In this document: positions 1 through 6,586 of the stretch, in pieces
How positions within the stretch are numbered: the stretch's first letter is position 1
Layout: each line of letters opens with the position of its first letter
From: Candidatus Glassbacteria bacterium RIFCSPLOWO2_12_FULL_58_11
GTDB taxonomy: Bacteria > Gemmatimonadota > Glassbacteria > GWA2-58-10
NCBI GenBank assembly: GCA_001780825.1
Contig: MFIX01000229.1
Location: 10,101 to 20,188 of the forward strand
Direction: 5' to 3'
Length of the DNA stretch: 10,088 bases
Program-made: the position numbers and the translations under genes
The notes under the pieces: generated by a model
Seen by the model: the letters and a program-made list of their open reading frames with translations, nothing else
The model's database searches: none
Told to the model about the DNA's origin: nothing

Positions 1-2854
1 CCGCGATAAACAGGTTCACCGTGTAGACTCCGGAGGTCCTGAGCGGCGGGTCGAACGAGGCGAACAGGGTGCTGTCGCCGTTATTGGTGTAAGTCACTGT
101 CTGCGGAGCGACTCCGGGAACCGTGATAGTCGAGGTAAGCAGCGAGACACCCGAGCCGGGCTGAACATCTTTTAGAACTACCGTCACCCGCGCGGAATCC
201 GCCTTGAAGCTCAGGGTGTCCGGCCGCTGGGTATCGTTGAAAAAGCTGGCGGAATCCACCAGAGCGCCGCTGGTCGGATCGTTGTCGTTTACCGTGATAT
301 ACAGCCGGAAAATCCCGTCCATCGAGCCGTCCGTGGCGATATTGTCGCTCACCGTGAAACTGAGCGTGCTTCCCTGGACCGTGGAGCTTCCGCCGATTTT
401 CTTTCCCGCAGCCTGGTAATACAGCTCGAGGCTGCTCGTGGCGGCGTCGATCCCGGTGCCGCTGTTATCGGAAACTGTCACATCGAAAACCCAGGGGATG
501 TTCGCCTGCTGGTCCAGGCGGCTGTTCAGGAAGCCTCCGCGCGCGGTAGCCGCGGCCGCGGTGGCGCTGACCAGCGTGGGGCCCTGGGCCGGCTCGCCGA
601 TCTGGAAGCGAACCGGAGGAAAGAGCGAGTCGGTATTCTCCAGGCTGTCGGAAAAAATCGCTTTCAGGGTGCACGTGCCAGTCTGGGTGATACTGTCGGA
701 GGGGACAAAGCGCACCGTGTCCCGCTTCGCGTACAGGGTTTTGCCTTCGATATCCAGGCCGGTTGGGTCGGTGATCCTTATGCTGGTCTGGTTGAGGTTC
801 ACGCCGCTGACCCGCCCACCCGTACCGTCGCTGAGCCGCAGCTCTACTGTATCCGAGGGGCCGAAACCCAGCAGGACCGAGCCCAGGAGGCGTTGCTTGA
901 CTCCCGCTACCCGGATCAGCGTATCGGTCACCACCGGGGGCTTGGTATCCAGGATCACGCTCAGCGTATCGCTGCGCGTCGGGCCGTTCCGCACCCCGTC
1001 GAAACTGACCGCGTTGATCTTCTTCAGGCCGTCATTGCCCAGCGCGATAACCGCGCTGAACAGGCCGATGGTGTCGGCATTCAGGGAAGCCGCCCCGCCG
1101 CCGTTAAGGATTATCGCCACTGAATCTCCAGGGTCAGTGCGGCCGGAGACTGTCAAGTTGGCTTCCCGGGTTCGCGCGGGCAATGCATCGAGAATCATGA
1201 ACGCCGGTTTCTGGTTGTCCACCACCACCAGATCCCGGCTTTCCGAGGTTTCGAAAGTCAGCGGATCGAATACCGAGATAATTATCCTGTAAGCTTTCTG
1301 GCTGTTCAGGCTGACATAGCTTCCCGCATCGTTCTTGCCATCCCAGGTCTGGGTGTGGCTACCCGATTCCTGGGAGGAATTGCTCAGCAGGGTGCGCACC
1401 AGGTTGTTGGAGACAAAAGCCGTGCTGTCGCGGAAGATCTGCAGCGTCACATTCCCCGCCCGGTTAAGCGCATAGCTGATCGTGGCGAAATCGAAGCGGT
1501 TGTTGGCGTCCGCCGGGCTGATCGAATCCGGCCCCACCTGCAGGCTGGTGATACTGATCGGCGTGCTGACCGCGGTCACCGTGCCGGTAAAGCGGGCCAG
1601 GTTGCCGCTCTCATCCACCGCGGTTATCGTATAGGTATAGGTATCGTCATCTAAAATCGGGCCGAGGCTCGCCTCGTAGATGCCATTGCCGATAAACGGC
1701 GGGTCCAGCGGCAGGTCCGAGGCTGCGGTCTCGTTCAGGCTATTGTTGACATCCACCCGCACCGTCCCGGCGAAAGTGCGCACCTCCACCGAGTTGCTGG
1801 TGTTCTCGTCTTCCGCGTCAGCACTTGCCACATTTTCCACCGCTTTAATTGAGTCGAATTTGGCGCCGTTAGGATCGGAGTACACCTTACCCACAGCATC
1901 GTTGGGGTCGATGGAGATCGTTCCGGTGGTGACAGCCACGGTATCGCCCGAGTCCAGGATACGCCAGCCGCTCGCACGGAAGCTGATTGTCTGCCTGTTC
2001 AGGCTGCGCTTGATGAACTGAAGCTGGATGGGGCCGAAAGGTACTTTTTTGTTAGTCATTCCACTTGGAGTGAGTGAGTAAGTTGGTGGAGTAGCTCCAT
2101 CACTTACTCTGGTGAAAGTGATAGTGCCCACCGAGGCGTTCTGCGGCAGGCCGGTCAGGGTAAACTTGATCCGCGCGTAATCATTGATATTGTCGCTGTT
2201 CGGGCTGAACGGGTTGGGGCTGACCGAAACCGAGCTGATCACCGGCGGCTGGCTGTCGATATTTATCTCGCCGGTCACCGGTTTCGATTTGAATTGGTCA
2301 TCCGTGTCCAGGTCTTCCGCCCGCACCAGGTAGGTATATGTCGAATCCTTCAGCAGGAGGGAATCTCGCGTTCCGTTTCTCCTCCAGATATGGATTTTTC
2401 CGTTCCAGACAAATTCGTTCAGCCCGGCCTTTGCGCTGGTGGAGGAAAAAATCGTATCCGAACCGAATACTTTGTATTGATCGCCCAGAGCCAGACTGTC
2501 CGAGAATCGCTGCTTGGAAGCGCTGGGAGGGTCGGAAACGCGGAACAGCGTGTCACCGCTGAACAGTACCAATGTATCTTTTATGACTACGGTGTAAACT
2601 TTCGGGTCCCGGAAAAAGACAATCTCGATAGTGACTTTCGAGTTCTCGCTCAGGGTGTAACTGAACTTGGTGGTCTCGTTTAACCCGTCTTTATTGGGCG
2701 AGAATGGGTTCGGCTCGGCCTTGACATTGGAGATTACGGTGGGCTGGTCCTGGCCGCGGATCTCAGGGCTGAAAATCGCGAAAGCCAGAAAGAATGAAGT
2801 CAGGAGGGATAAAAAGCGTGCGGATAGAAAAACTCCGGGCTTTTTTTCAGGCAT
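1..2854 (-). CDS. Giant secreted Ig-like/FlgD-type repeat surface protein (partial, C-terminus outside window)
   Basis: Reading the minus strand from the ATG at 2852-2854 gives 951 codons with no stop up to the window edge, so the protein is longer than 951 residues. The N-terminus is a Sec signal peptide: KK at residues 4-5, a hydrophobic core at about 14-28 (FLSLLTSFFLAFAIF), then a likely cut near IRG-QDQ (about 34). The motif PNPFSPN opens modules at about residues 48 and 213, and a third related module runs at about 440-535 with TWDGKNDAG near 504. These resemble FlgD-type Ig-like domains of secreted proteins. Residues about 546-643 look like a bacterial Ig-like domain (VSGRTDPGDSV...). 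Further beta-rich Ser/Thr/Asp-rich modules follow. The likely role is a cell-surface or secreted structural or adhesive protein; no enzymatic motif is visible and the sorting region is off-window. No Shine-Dalgarno sequence precedes the ATG; the signal peptide decides the start. Residues 249-272 have atypical codons (see separate entry). Confidence 0.85.
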   Translation of the reverse strand, partial: MPEKKPGVFLSARFLSLLTSFFLAFAIFSPEIRGQDQPTVISNVKAEPNPFSPNKDGLNETTKFSYTLSENSKVTIEIVFFRDPKVYTVVIKDTLVLFSGDTLFRVSDPPSASKQRFSDSLALGDQYKVFGSDTIFSSTSAKAGLNEFVWNGKIHIWRRNGTRDSLLLKDSTYTYLVRAEDLDTDDQFKSKPVTGEINIDSQPPVISSVSVSPNPFSPNSDNINDYARIKFTLTGLPQNASVGTITFTRVSDGATPPTYSLTPSGMTNKKVPFGPIQLQFIKRSLNRQTISFRASGWRILDSGDTVAVTTGTISIDPNDAVGKVYSDPNGAKFDSIKAVENVASADAEDENTSNSVEVRTFAGTVRVDVNNSLNETAASDLPLDPPFIGNGIYEASLGPILDDDTYTYTITAVDESGNLARFTGTVTAVSTPISITSLQVGPDSISPADANNRFDFATISYALNRAGNVTLQIFRDSTAFVSNNLVRTLLSNSSQESGSHTQTWDGKNDAGSYVSLNSQKAYRIIISVFDPLTFETSESRDLVVVDNQKPAFMILDALPARTREANLTVSGRTDPGDSVAIILNGGGAASLNADTIGLFSAVIALGNDGLKKINAVSFDGVRNGPTRSDTLSVILDTKPPVVTDTLIRVAGVKQRLLGSVLLGFGPSDTVELRLSDGTGGRVSGVNLNQTSIRITDPTGLDIEGKTLYAKRDTVRFVPSDSITQTGTCTLKAIFSDSLENTDSLFPPVRFQIGEPAQGPTLVSATAAAATARGGFLNSRLDQQANIPWVFDVTVSDNSGTGIDAATSSLELYYQAAGKKIGGSSTVQGSTLSFTVSDNIATDGSMDGIFRLYITVNDNDPTSGALVDSASFFNDTQRPDTLSFKADSARVTVVLKDVQPGSGVSLLTSTITVPGVAPQTVTYTNNGDSTLFASFDPPLRTSGVYTVNLFIA
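2039..2110 (-). repeat. In-frame atypical-codon patch with nested palindrome inside the surface-protein gene
   Basis: This covers codons 249-272 of the surface protein. Twenty of the 24 codons end in A or T (AGA GTA AGT GAT GGA GCT ...), while the flanking gene strongly prefers GGC, CCG, ACC, AGC and CTG. Within it, GAGTAAGT (2076-2083) pairs with ACTTACTC (2102-2109), and TGGAG (2087-2091) pairs with CTCCA (2095-2099) around a TAG loop, making a 34-bp almost continuous palindrome. GAAAG occurs at 2036-2040 and again at 2114-2118, 78 bp apart, which is a multiple of three. This would fit an in-frame insertion with a 5-bp target duplication. The insertion origin is inference; the palindrome and the codon bias are directly visible. 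A GAGT triplet repeat sits at 2068-2079. Confidence 0.6.
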
Positions 2855-2936
2855 AGTGTGTCCGCATGGGCGCGAATTGGAAACCGGAACCGCCTGCCCG
2901 GGAGAGCCGCGCAGGGTGAAATTCAAGCCTTACGCC

Positions 2937-2965
2937 ATTTTAACCTATTTTGCGGAAAAAAACAA
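2937..2965 (-). promoter_or_regulatory. Sigma70-like promoter of the surface-protein gene
   Basis: On the minus strand, TTGTTT (2960-2965) is followed by a 17-bp spacer and TAAAAT (2937-2942). The -10 box matches the TATAAT consensus at 5 of 6 positions, and the -35 box keeps TTG. Transcription would start near 2930, giving a leader of about 75 nt before the ATG at 2854. Position, spacing and orientation all fit the only gene downstream. The call rests on pattern only. Confidence 0.5.
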
Positions 2966-3063
2966 CATTAGGCGAGCCTTGCCGCGCCTGGAGGAGATAA
3001 GCGGACCATAATAATCTAAATAATTCCCCGGAGATTAATCTGCATTATCCCAGCAGTGTATTT

Positions 3064-3092
3064 GTAGGGGAGGGTTTAAAACCCTCCCCTAC
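3064..3092. repeat. Perfect 14-bp palindrome, GTAGGGG-ended intergenic repeat
   Basis: The arms GTAGGGGAGGGTTT (3064-3077) and AAACCCTCCCCTAC (3079-3092) are exact reverse complements around one base. The outer end GTAGGGG/CCCCTAC is shared with the repeat at 9818-9896, while the core (AGGGTTT) differs. It lies between the end of rimO and the promoter of the surface-protein gene, so as RNA it could act as a transcription barrier or stabilise a 3' end. No T-tract follows on the minus strand, so it is not a classical terminator. Confidence 0.8.
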
Positions 3093-3133
3093 GGGAATCG
3101 CTATCTTTCGGCATCGTCAGCGTGCTGCACCGT

Positions 3134-3171
3134 GCCCGTCGCATGCGCGGGCGATCACATGGGTCCGCCCC
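3134..3171. repeat. REP-like double palindrome, copy related to 9871-9893
   Basis: A GC-rich hairpin is formed by GCCCG (3134-3138) and CGGGC (3148-3152) around the self-complementary CGCATGCG, with one bulged T. It overlaps the 16-nt block CACATGGGTCCGCCCC (3156-3171), which recurs exactly at 9878-9893. The following bases are also similar (AACCGAGTTTGCG here, TACCGGAATTTGCG there), so the two loci carry diverged copies of one repeat. The left arm of the second hairpin has decayed in this copy. Confidence 0.65.
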
Positions 3172-3220
3172 AACCGAGTTTGCGGCATCCTGTGAATAAT
3201 CCGGTTAGAATCAATATCTT

Positions 3221-3248
3221 CTGGGGCAGGCCCCTGTGCCTGCCCCAG
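3221..3248. repeat. 11-bp stem palindrome of the GGGGC...GCCCC repeat type
   Basis: CTGGGGCAGGC (3221-3231) and GCCTGCCCCAG (3238-3248) are exact reverse complements with the six-base loop CCCTGT. The layout, GGGGC, three bases, CCC, GTG-like loop, then GCCC, resembles the first hairpin of the repeat at 9821-9843, with a different core. It is non-coding and sits within the cluster of palindromes downstream of rimO. Confidence 0.7.
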
Positions 3249-3305
3249 GCCATCGGGTGGACAGCTGGGGCCGCCACACAAGGTTTGCAGCTTTTTACCT
3301 GAACG

Positions 3306-3337
3306 CCTCCCCCTTTGAAAAAGGAGGAAAGAGGGGG
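3306..3337. repeat. CCCCCTTTGAAAAAGG intergenic repeat just after rimO
   Basis: The 19-nt block CCTCCCCCTTTGAAAAAGG (3306-3324) is identical to 9986-10004. It is followed by GGAAAGAGGGGGA, so TCCCCCT can pair with AGGGGGA (3331-3337) as well as CCTTT with AAAGG. It begins 15 bp after the rimO stop codon in the transcription direction and may act as a 3'-end hairpin, although no T-run follows the stem on the minus strand. Confidence 0.6.
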
Positions 3338-3351
3338 ATTTCCAATAAACC

Positions 3352-4707
3352 TCAAACGGTTTCCGCTTCGCCGTACAGGTCGTAGTCCCCGCTGACGGTT
3401 ATCCGGACCCGCGCCATCCTGCCCGGAGCGAGCTTTTCCCCCGGCTTTTCCGCCACGAACACCGAACCGTCCACCTCCGGCGCATGGGCCGGGCTGCGGC
3501 CCAGCCAAGCCAGATGCGGCTCCGGCCTCTCCGCCGCCTCAACCCTTCTCTCGATCAGCACCGGCATTGTCGAACCCACCCGCGCTGCGTTAAGCTCGGC
3601 GCTAATCCCGCGCTGAATGTCCAGCACCTCCGCCAGACGGCGCTCTTTTTCCGGCCGCGGCACTCTGTCGCGCATCCCGGCAGATGGCGTGTTCTCCTCA
3701 CGCGAATAGAGAAAGCCGCCCAACCGGTCGAACCGTACCTCTTCGATAAAACGTAGCAGCTCCGCAAAATCCTTCTTTCCCTCGCCCGGAAAACCCACCA
3801 GCACGGTCGTGCGCAGCACCGGCCGCTTCAGCAGCGCCCGCGCCAGCCCGATCCTGTCCAGAATCTGACTCGCGGTCACTTTCCGGCCCATCCTCTCGAG
3901 CATACGGTCGGAGGCGTGCTGGACCGGCAGGTCCAGGTAGGGCAGGATCCGCGGCTCGGCAGCCATCAGCTCCAGCAGCTCCCGGCCCAGGTGCGCCGGA
4001 TGGATATAGAGCAGGCGCAGCCAGGGGATTTGCGTCTCCTTCAAAAGCTTTTCCATTAGCCCAACCAGGCCCCGGTCTCCGCCCCGGTCCGCGCCGTAGG
4101 CCGCCACATCCTGGGCGATCAGGTTAAGCTCTTTCACGCCCAGGCTTTCCAGGTAGCGAGCCTCGGCCACGATCTCCGCTTCCGGCCGGCTCTGTAAGTT
4201 TCCTCGGATCAGCGGGATCGCGCAGTAGGAGCAGTGGTTGTCGCAGCCCTCGGAGATTTTCAGGTAGGCCCAGCCCTCGGCCGCGGTCAACGCCGCGCGT
4301 CGGGGGGCCTGGACTCCACGCTCGCCCGGGGGAGCCAGGCCGAGCCTGGCGGCCAGGGCCACGCCTAGGCCGCGCTGCTCCTCGCCCAATCCCAGAAAGA
4401 CATCCACTTCCGGCAGCTCGGATTCCAGCTTCGCGCGGTAACGGCTGGCCAGGCAGCCCACCACCACCAGCACCCGGCAGCTTCCCCTGGTTTTGAACCG
4501 CGCCGCCTCGAGGATCGTCTCGATGGACTCCTCCTTGGCCGGCTCGATAAAAGCGCAGGTGTTGACTACTATCGCCCGCGCCTGGGAGAGATCTTCTATC
4601 GGCGTAAAGCCCGCGCTCTCCAGCTCGGCAAGCATGTATTCGCTGTCCACCGTGTTCTTAGCGCAGCCCAGGGTGATCAGCCCGACCGGGACGCCCTTAC
4701 CTGCCAT
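3352..4707 (-). CDS. rimO: Ribosomal protein S12 (uS12) methylthiotransferase RimO
   Basis: RimO is a radical-SAM enzyme with two iron-sulfur clusters that adds a methylthio group to the beta-carbon of a conserved aspartate in ribosomal protein uS12, in the cytosol. At 451 residues the length is normal. The N-terminal UPF0004 domain shows LGCAKN with C15, NTC51AF and VGC85L, the three ligands of the auxiliary cluster. The radical-SAM cluster motif is C155-x3-C159-x2-C162 (SEGCDNHCSYCAIP). RimO-type signatures follow: ELNLIAQD, LRLLYIHP, YLDLPVQHASD and VGFPGE. The last 65 or so residues form a TRAM domain. The ATG at 4705-4707 is preceded by GGGAG at a 9-nt spacing, and MAGKGVPVGLITLGCAKN matches the usual RimO start. 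Related MiaB and MtaB enzymes are less likely because of the LGCAKNTVDSE and IAQD signatures. The gene stands between repeat-rich spacers, so it may be its own transcription unit. Confidence 0.96.
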   Translation of the reverse strand: MAGKGVPVGLITLGCAKNTVDSEYMLAELESAGFTPIEDLSQARAIVVNTCAFIEPAKEESIETILEAARFKTRGSCRVLVVVGCLASRYRAKLESELPEVDVFLGLGEEQRGLGVALAARLGLAPPGERGVQAPRRAALTAAEGWAYLKISEGCDNHCSYCAIPLIRGNLQSRPEAEIVAEARYLESLGVKELNLIAQDVAAYGADRGGDRGLVGLMEKLLKETQIPWLRLLYIHPAHLGRELLELMAAEPRILPYLDLPVQHASDRMLERMGRKVTASQILDRIGLARALLKRPVLRTTVLVGFPGEGKKDFAELLRFIEEVRFDRLGGFLYSREENTPSAGMRDRVPRPEKERRLAEVLDIQRGISAELNAARVGSTMPVLIERRVEAAERPEPHLAWLGRSPAHAPEVDGSVFVAEKPGEKLAPGRMARVRITVSGDYDLYGEAETV

Positions 4708-4770
4708 CCGAGGAAACTCCCGTTCTTATGATTGAATTTCTTTTTTGATCCGCCGGTTTTTATTAACAGT

Positions 4771-4802
4771 CCCCTCTTGAGAGGGGTGCCCGCGAAGCGG
4801 GC
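4771..4802. repeat. Tandem double-hairpin repeat between the sulfatase gene and rimO
   Basis: Two hairpins stand side by side: CCCCTCT (4771-4777) with AGAGGGG (4780-4786), and GCCCGC (4788-4793) with GCGGGC (4797-4802) around GAA. They are followed by GGGGTGTGT. As RNA this could separate the sulfatase gene from rimO, but neither hairpin is directly followed by a T-tract on the minus strand, so it looks more like a dispersed repeat than a dedicated terminator. The rest of 4708-4924 shows no gene. Confidence 0.65.
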
Positions 4803-4924
4803 GGGGTGTGTAAATCGTGGTCGCCCTTGCCTTGCACTTCCGGCTTCAACCATCTCAAATCTCTTGGAAATCTTTTTCGACCAAATATTTCCCCCGGCAG
4901 GGAGCCGGCCCCAGGTCATTTCTA

Positions 4925-6376
4925 TTACTTTTTCATTTCGCCCAGGTAGGGATAATTATCAAAACTGTCCCCCTGGCCCAGCACCCGGGGATCGCCGCTT
5001 TCTCTCAGCTCACTCATTAGCTGATCTTTCAAATTCTTAGTTATTTCCGCATAGTCCGGTTCGGCGGCGACATTGGTCAGTTGGTCAGGGTCTTTGCGCA
5101 GATTGTAGAGCTCCTCGGCGGGCCGCTTGGCGCAGCACAGTTCGTAGCAGCGCTTCACCCCGGGCTCCTCCCGGTGCTCCACCAGGTAGCTCTTGGTCGG
5201 ACTGTTGTCGATATCGCCCAGGGAGGGGCCCCACATGCTGGCCTCCGGGTCGCCGGCGGGCCAGAGCTCCGGCGCGAAATTATGGATATACAGGTAATTC
5301 CGGTTGCGGATAGCGCGCATGGGAGTTCCCCGCATGTTATCGGCCTGAGCTGGAGTGTGGCGCTCCTTGCCGGTCAGAACATGGTCCCGCGACTGGTCCA
5401 CGGTCCCCGACTTATCCGAGCCGAAAACATTCATCAGGCTGCGGCTGGTCATGTCTTTCAGTGGCTGAAGGCCCGCCGCTTCAAGAAATGTGGGCGCGAG
5501 ATCGGCCAGGCTGACAAAATCCTCGACAACGCGCCCCTTCTTTATCCTGCCGCCCCATTGCACGGCCAATGGCACATGCACGCCCAAGTCATAGAGGTTG
5601 CTCTTACCGCGCGGGAATGGCCAGCCGTTGTCGCCGGAAATTACCACAAGCGTATTATCCAGCTCGCCCATTTCTTCGATAATTTTCAGCGCCTGGCCCG
5701 CCTCCCGGTCGAACCGCTCAACCTCCAGGTAGTAGTCGCAGATATCCGTACGGACCTCTTTCGCATCCGGTAGGCACGGCGGCACCTGCACATCCTCCGG
5801 TTTCATCCCGCTCTTTACTCCGGACTGCCAGTCATAAGGCCGGTGCGGATCGGATGAGCCGAACCAGAAGCAGAAAGGTTTGTCAGGAGGACGGTTGCGG
5901 AAAAAATCGGCGACACTCTCGAAAGATTGTCCGGCCGTGGGCCGCTCGCGGTCCTTGCCGGGACCGAAAGCCTTGCGGTAGTGTCCGGTGAAATATCCGT
6001 TGTCCTCCAGCAGGTTCGGATAGGTCTGCGGGCCTTCCGGGAATTCGCTCCACAGGTCCGCTCCCGCGCCCAGACGCCAGGGATACTGGCCGGTCAGGAT
6101 AGAGTTGCGCGAGGGCGTGCAGGAGGGACACGTTACAAAGGCATTGTTGAACAGAATGCCATTGGCCGCCACCCTGTCAAATGTCGGCATCTGCATGGCC
6201 TTGTCGCCGTAAAGAGGAGCATGCGGCCAGCCCCAGTCATCGGCAATGCAAAAAAGTATGTTTGTCCGTGCTGCTGAGGTTTCATAGGCCATCAGGCCGC
6301 TGGAGCAGACCGCCACGGCGCTCAATCCCGCACCCGTACTCTTAAGAAACTTGCGGCGTGTCATGTAATTATTCAT
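4925..6376 (-). CDS. Tat-exported type I sulfatase, N-sulfoglucosamine sulfohydrolase-like
   Basis: A 483-residue sulfatase of the alkaline-phosphatase fold that would hydrolyse a sulfate ester or sulfamate outside the cytoplasm. A twin-arginine signal is clear (TRRKFLK at residues 6-12, hydrophobic stretch about 15-30, possible cut near TSA-A). The active-site signature C86-T-P-S-R90 is the CxPSR formylglycine motif, so it needs a formylglycine-generating enzyme or anaerobic maturase, neither of which is encoded here. Metal ligands are D46-D47 and D249-N250 (SGDNG). DPHRPY (176-181) and the stretch PFPRGKSNLYD after DNG resemble heparan N-sulfatase (SGSH) relatives, suggesting a sulfated glycan or glucosamine substrate; this is inference. 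The catalytic KxH of SGSH appears as YRKAF here: K135 is kept, the histidine is not. The start has GGGG seven bases upstream of ATG; the second Met (residue 5) is the alternative. The gene ends in a double stop (TAA TAG). Confidence 0.93.
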   Translation of the reverse strand: MNNYMTRRKFLKSTGAGLSAVAVCSSGLMAYETSAARTNILFCIADDWGWPHAPLYGDKAMQMPTFDRVAANGILFNNAFVTCPSCTPSRNSILTGQYPWRLGAGADLWSEFPEGPQTYPNLLEDNGYFTGHYRKAFGPGKDRERPTAGQSFESVADFFRNRPPDKPFCFWFGSSDPHRPYDWQSGVKSGMKPEDVQVPPCLPDAKEVRTDICDYYLEVERFDREAGQALKIIEEMGELDNTLVVISGDNGWPFPRGKSNLYDLGVHVPLAVQWGGRIKKGRVVEDFVSLADLAPTFLEAAGLQPLKDMTSRSLMNVFGSDKSGTVDQSRDHVLTGKERHTPAQADNMRGTPMRAIRNRNYLYIHNFAPELWPAGDPEASMWGPSLGDIDNSPTKSYLVEHREEPGVKRCYELCCAKRPAEELYNLRKDPDQLTNVAAEPDYAEITKNLKDQLMSELRESGDPRVLGQGDSFDNYPYLGEMKK

Positions 6377-6586
6377 AATTTTTCCCCTTTTTCTATCTGT
6401 GTTTCTTTACTGCCGCTTCTAGCAATATGTTAAAATTTGGCCTATTCTGTACAAAATTGGACTAATCAGATCGATCCCGCATGAAATTTAAGGCGTACGC
6501 ATAATCCAGAGGTGCGCCTAGGTGTCGGGTCAAGGACGTACAGGCGGATGTGCCAGAATAGATTGGGAGAAGCAAAGACCCGGTCG
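6377..6586. other. Non-coding spacer upstream of the sulfatase gene
   Basis: This 210-bp spacer is AT-richer than its neighbours around 6380-6470. On the minus strand a TTGTAC...TAACAT pair with about 16 bp between lies near 6425-6460, but the -35 box matches consensus at only three positions, so I do not call it a promoter. GGCGTACGC (near 6491-6499) is a short palindrome. No coding frame here is convincing. The sulfatase ribosome site AAAGGGG is at the left end. Confidence 0.45.

Larger units (their letters stand above)
2855..3351. other. 497-bp non-coding region between rimO and the surface-protein gene
   Basis: No gene is supported here. It holds four palindromic repeats (3064-3092, 3134-3171, 3221-3248, 3306-3337) and the promoter at 2937-2965. 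Open frames crossing it lack recognisable proteins, are built from the palindromes or run antisense to rimO. The roughly 75-nt leader of the surface-protein mRNA (about 2855-2930) contains a seven-codon frame, ATG at 2865-2867 and TGA at 2847-2849, that overlaps the start of the main gene. Confidence 0.7.

Noticed and set aside
438..1292. 284-residue plus-strand open frame
   Set aside because: It is antisense to the continuous minus-strand surface-protein frame, has arginine/serine-rich nonsense composition typical of antisense frames in GC-rich genes, and shows no domain.
2855..3351. CRISPR array or structured ncRNA in the palindrome cluster
   Set aside because: The palindromes differ in sequence and spacing, there are no regular direct repeats with unique spacers, and no riboswitch-like conserved core was recognised.
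5081..5773. 230-residue plus-strand open frame
   Set aside because: It is antisense to the sulfatase, whose catalytic motifs are intact; no protein features support the opposite strand.
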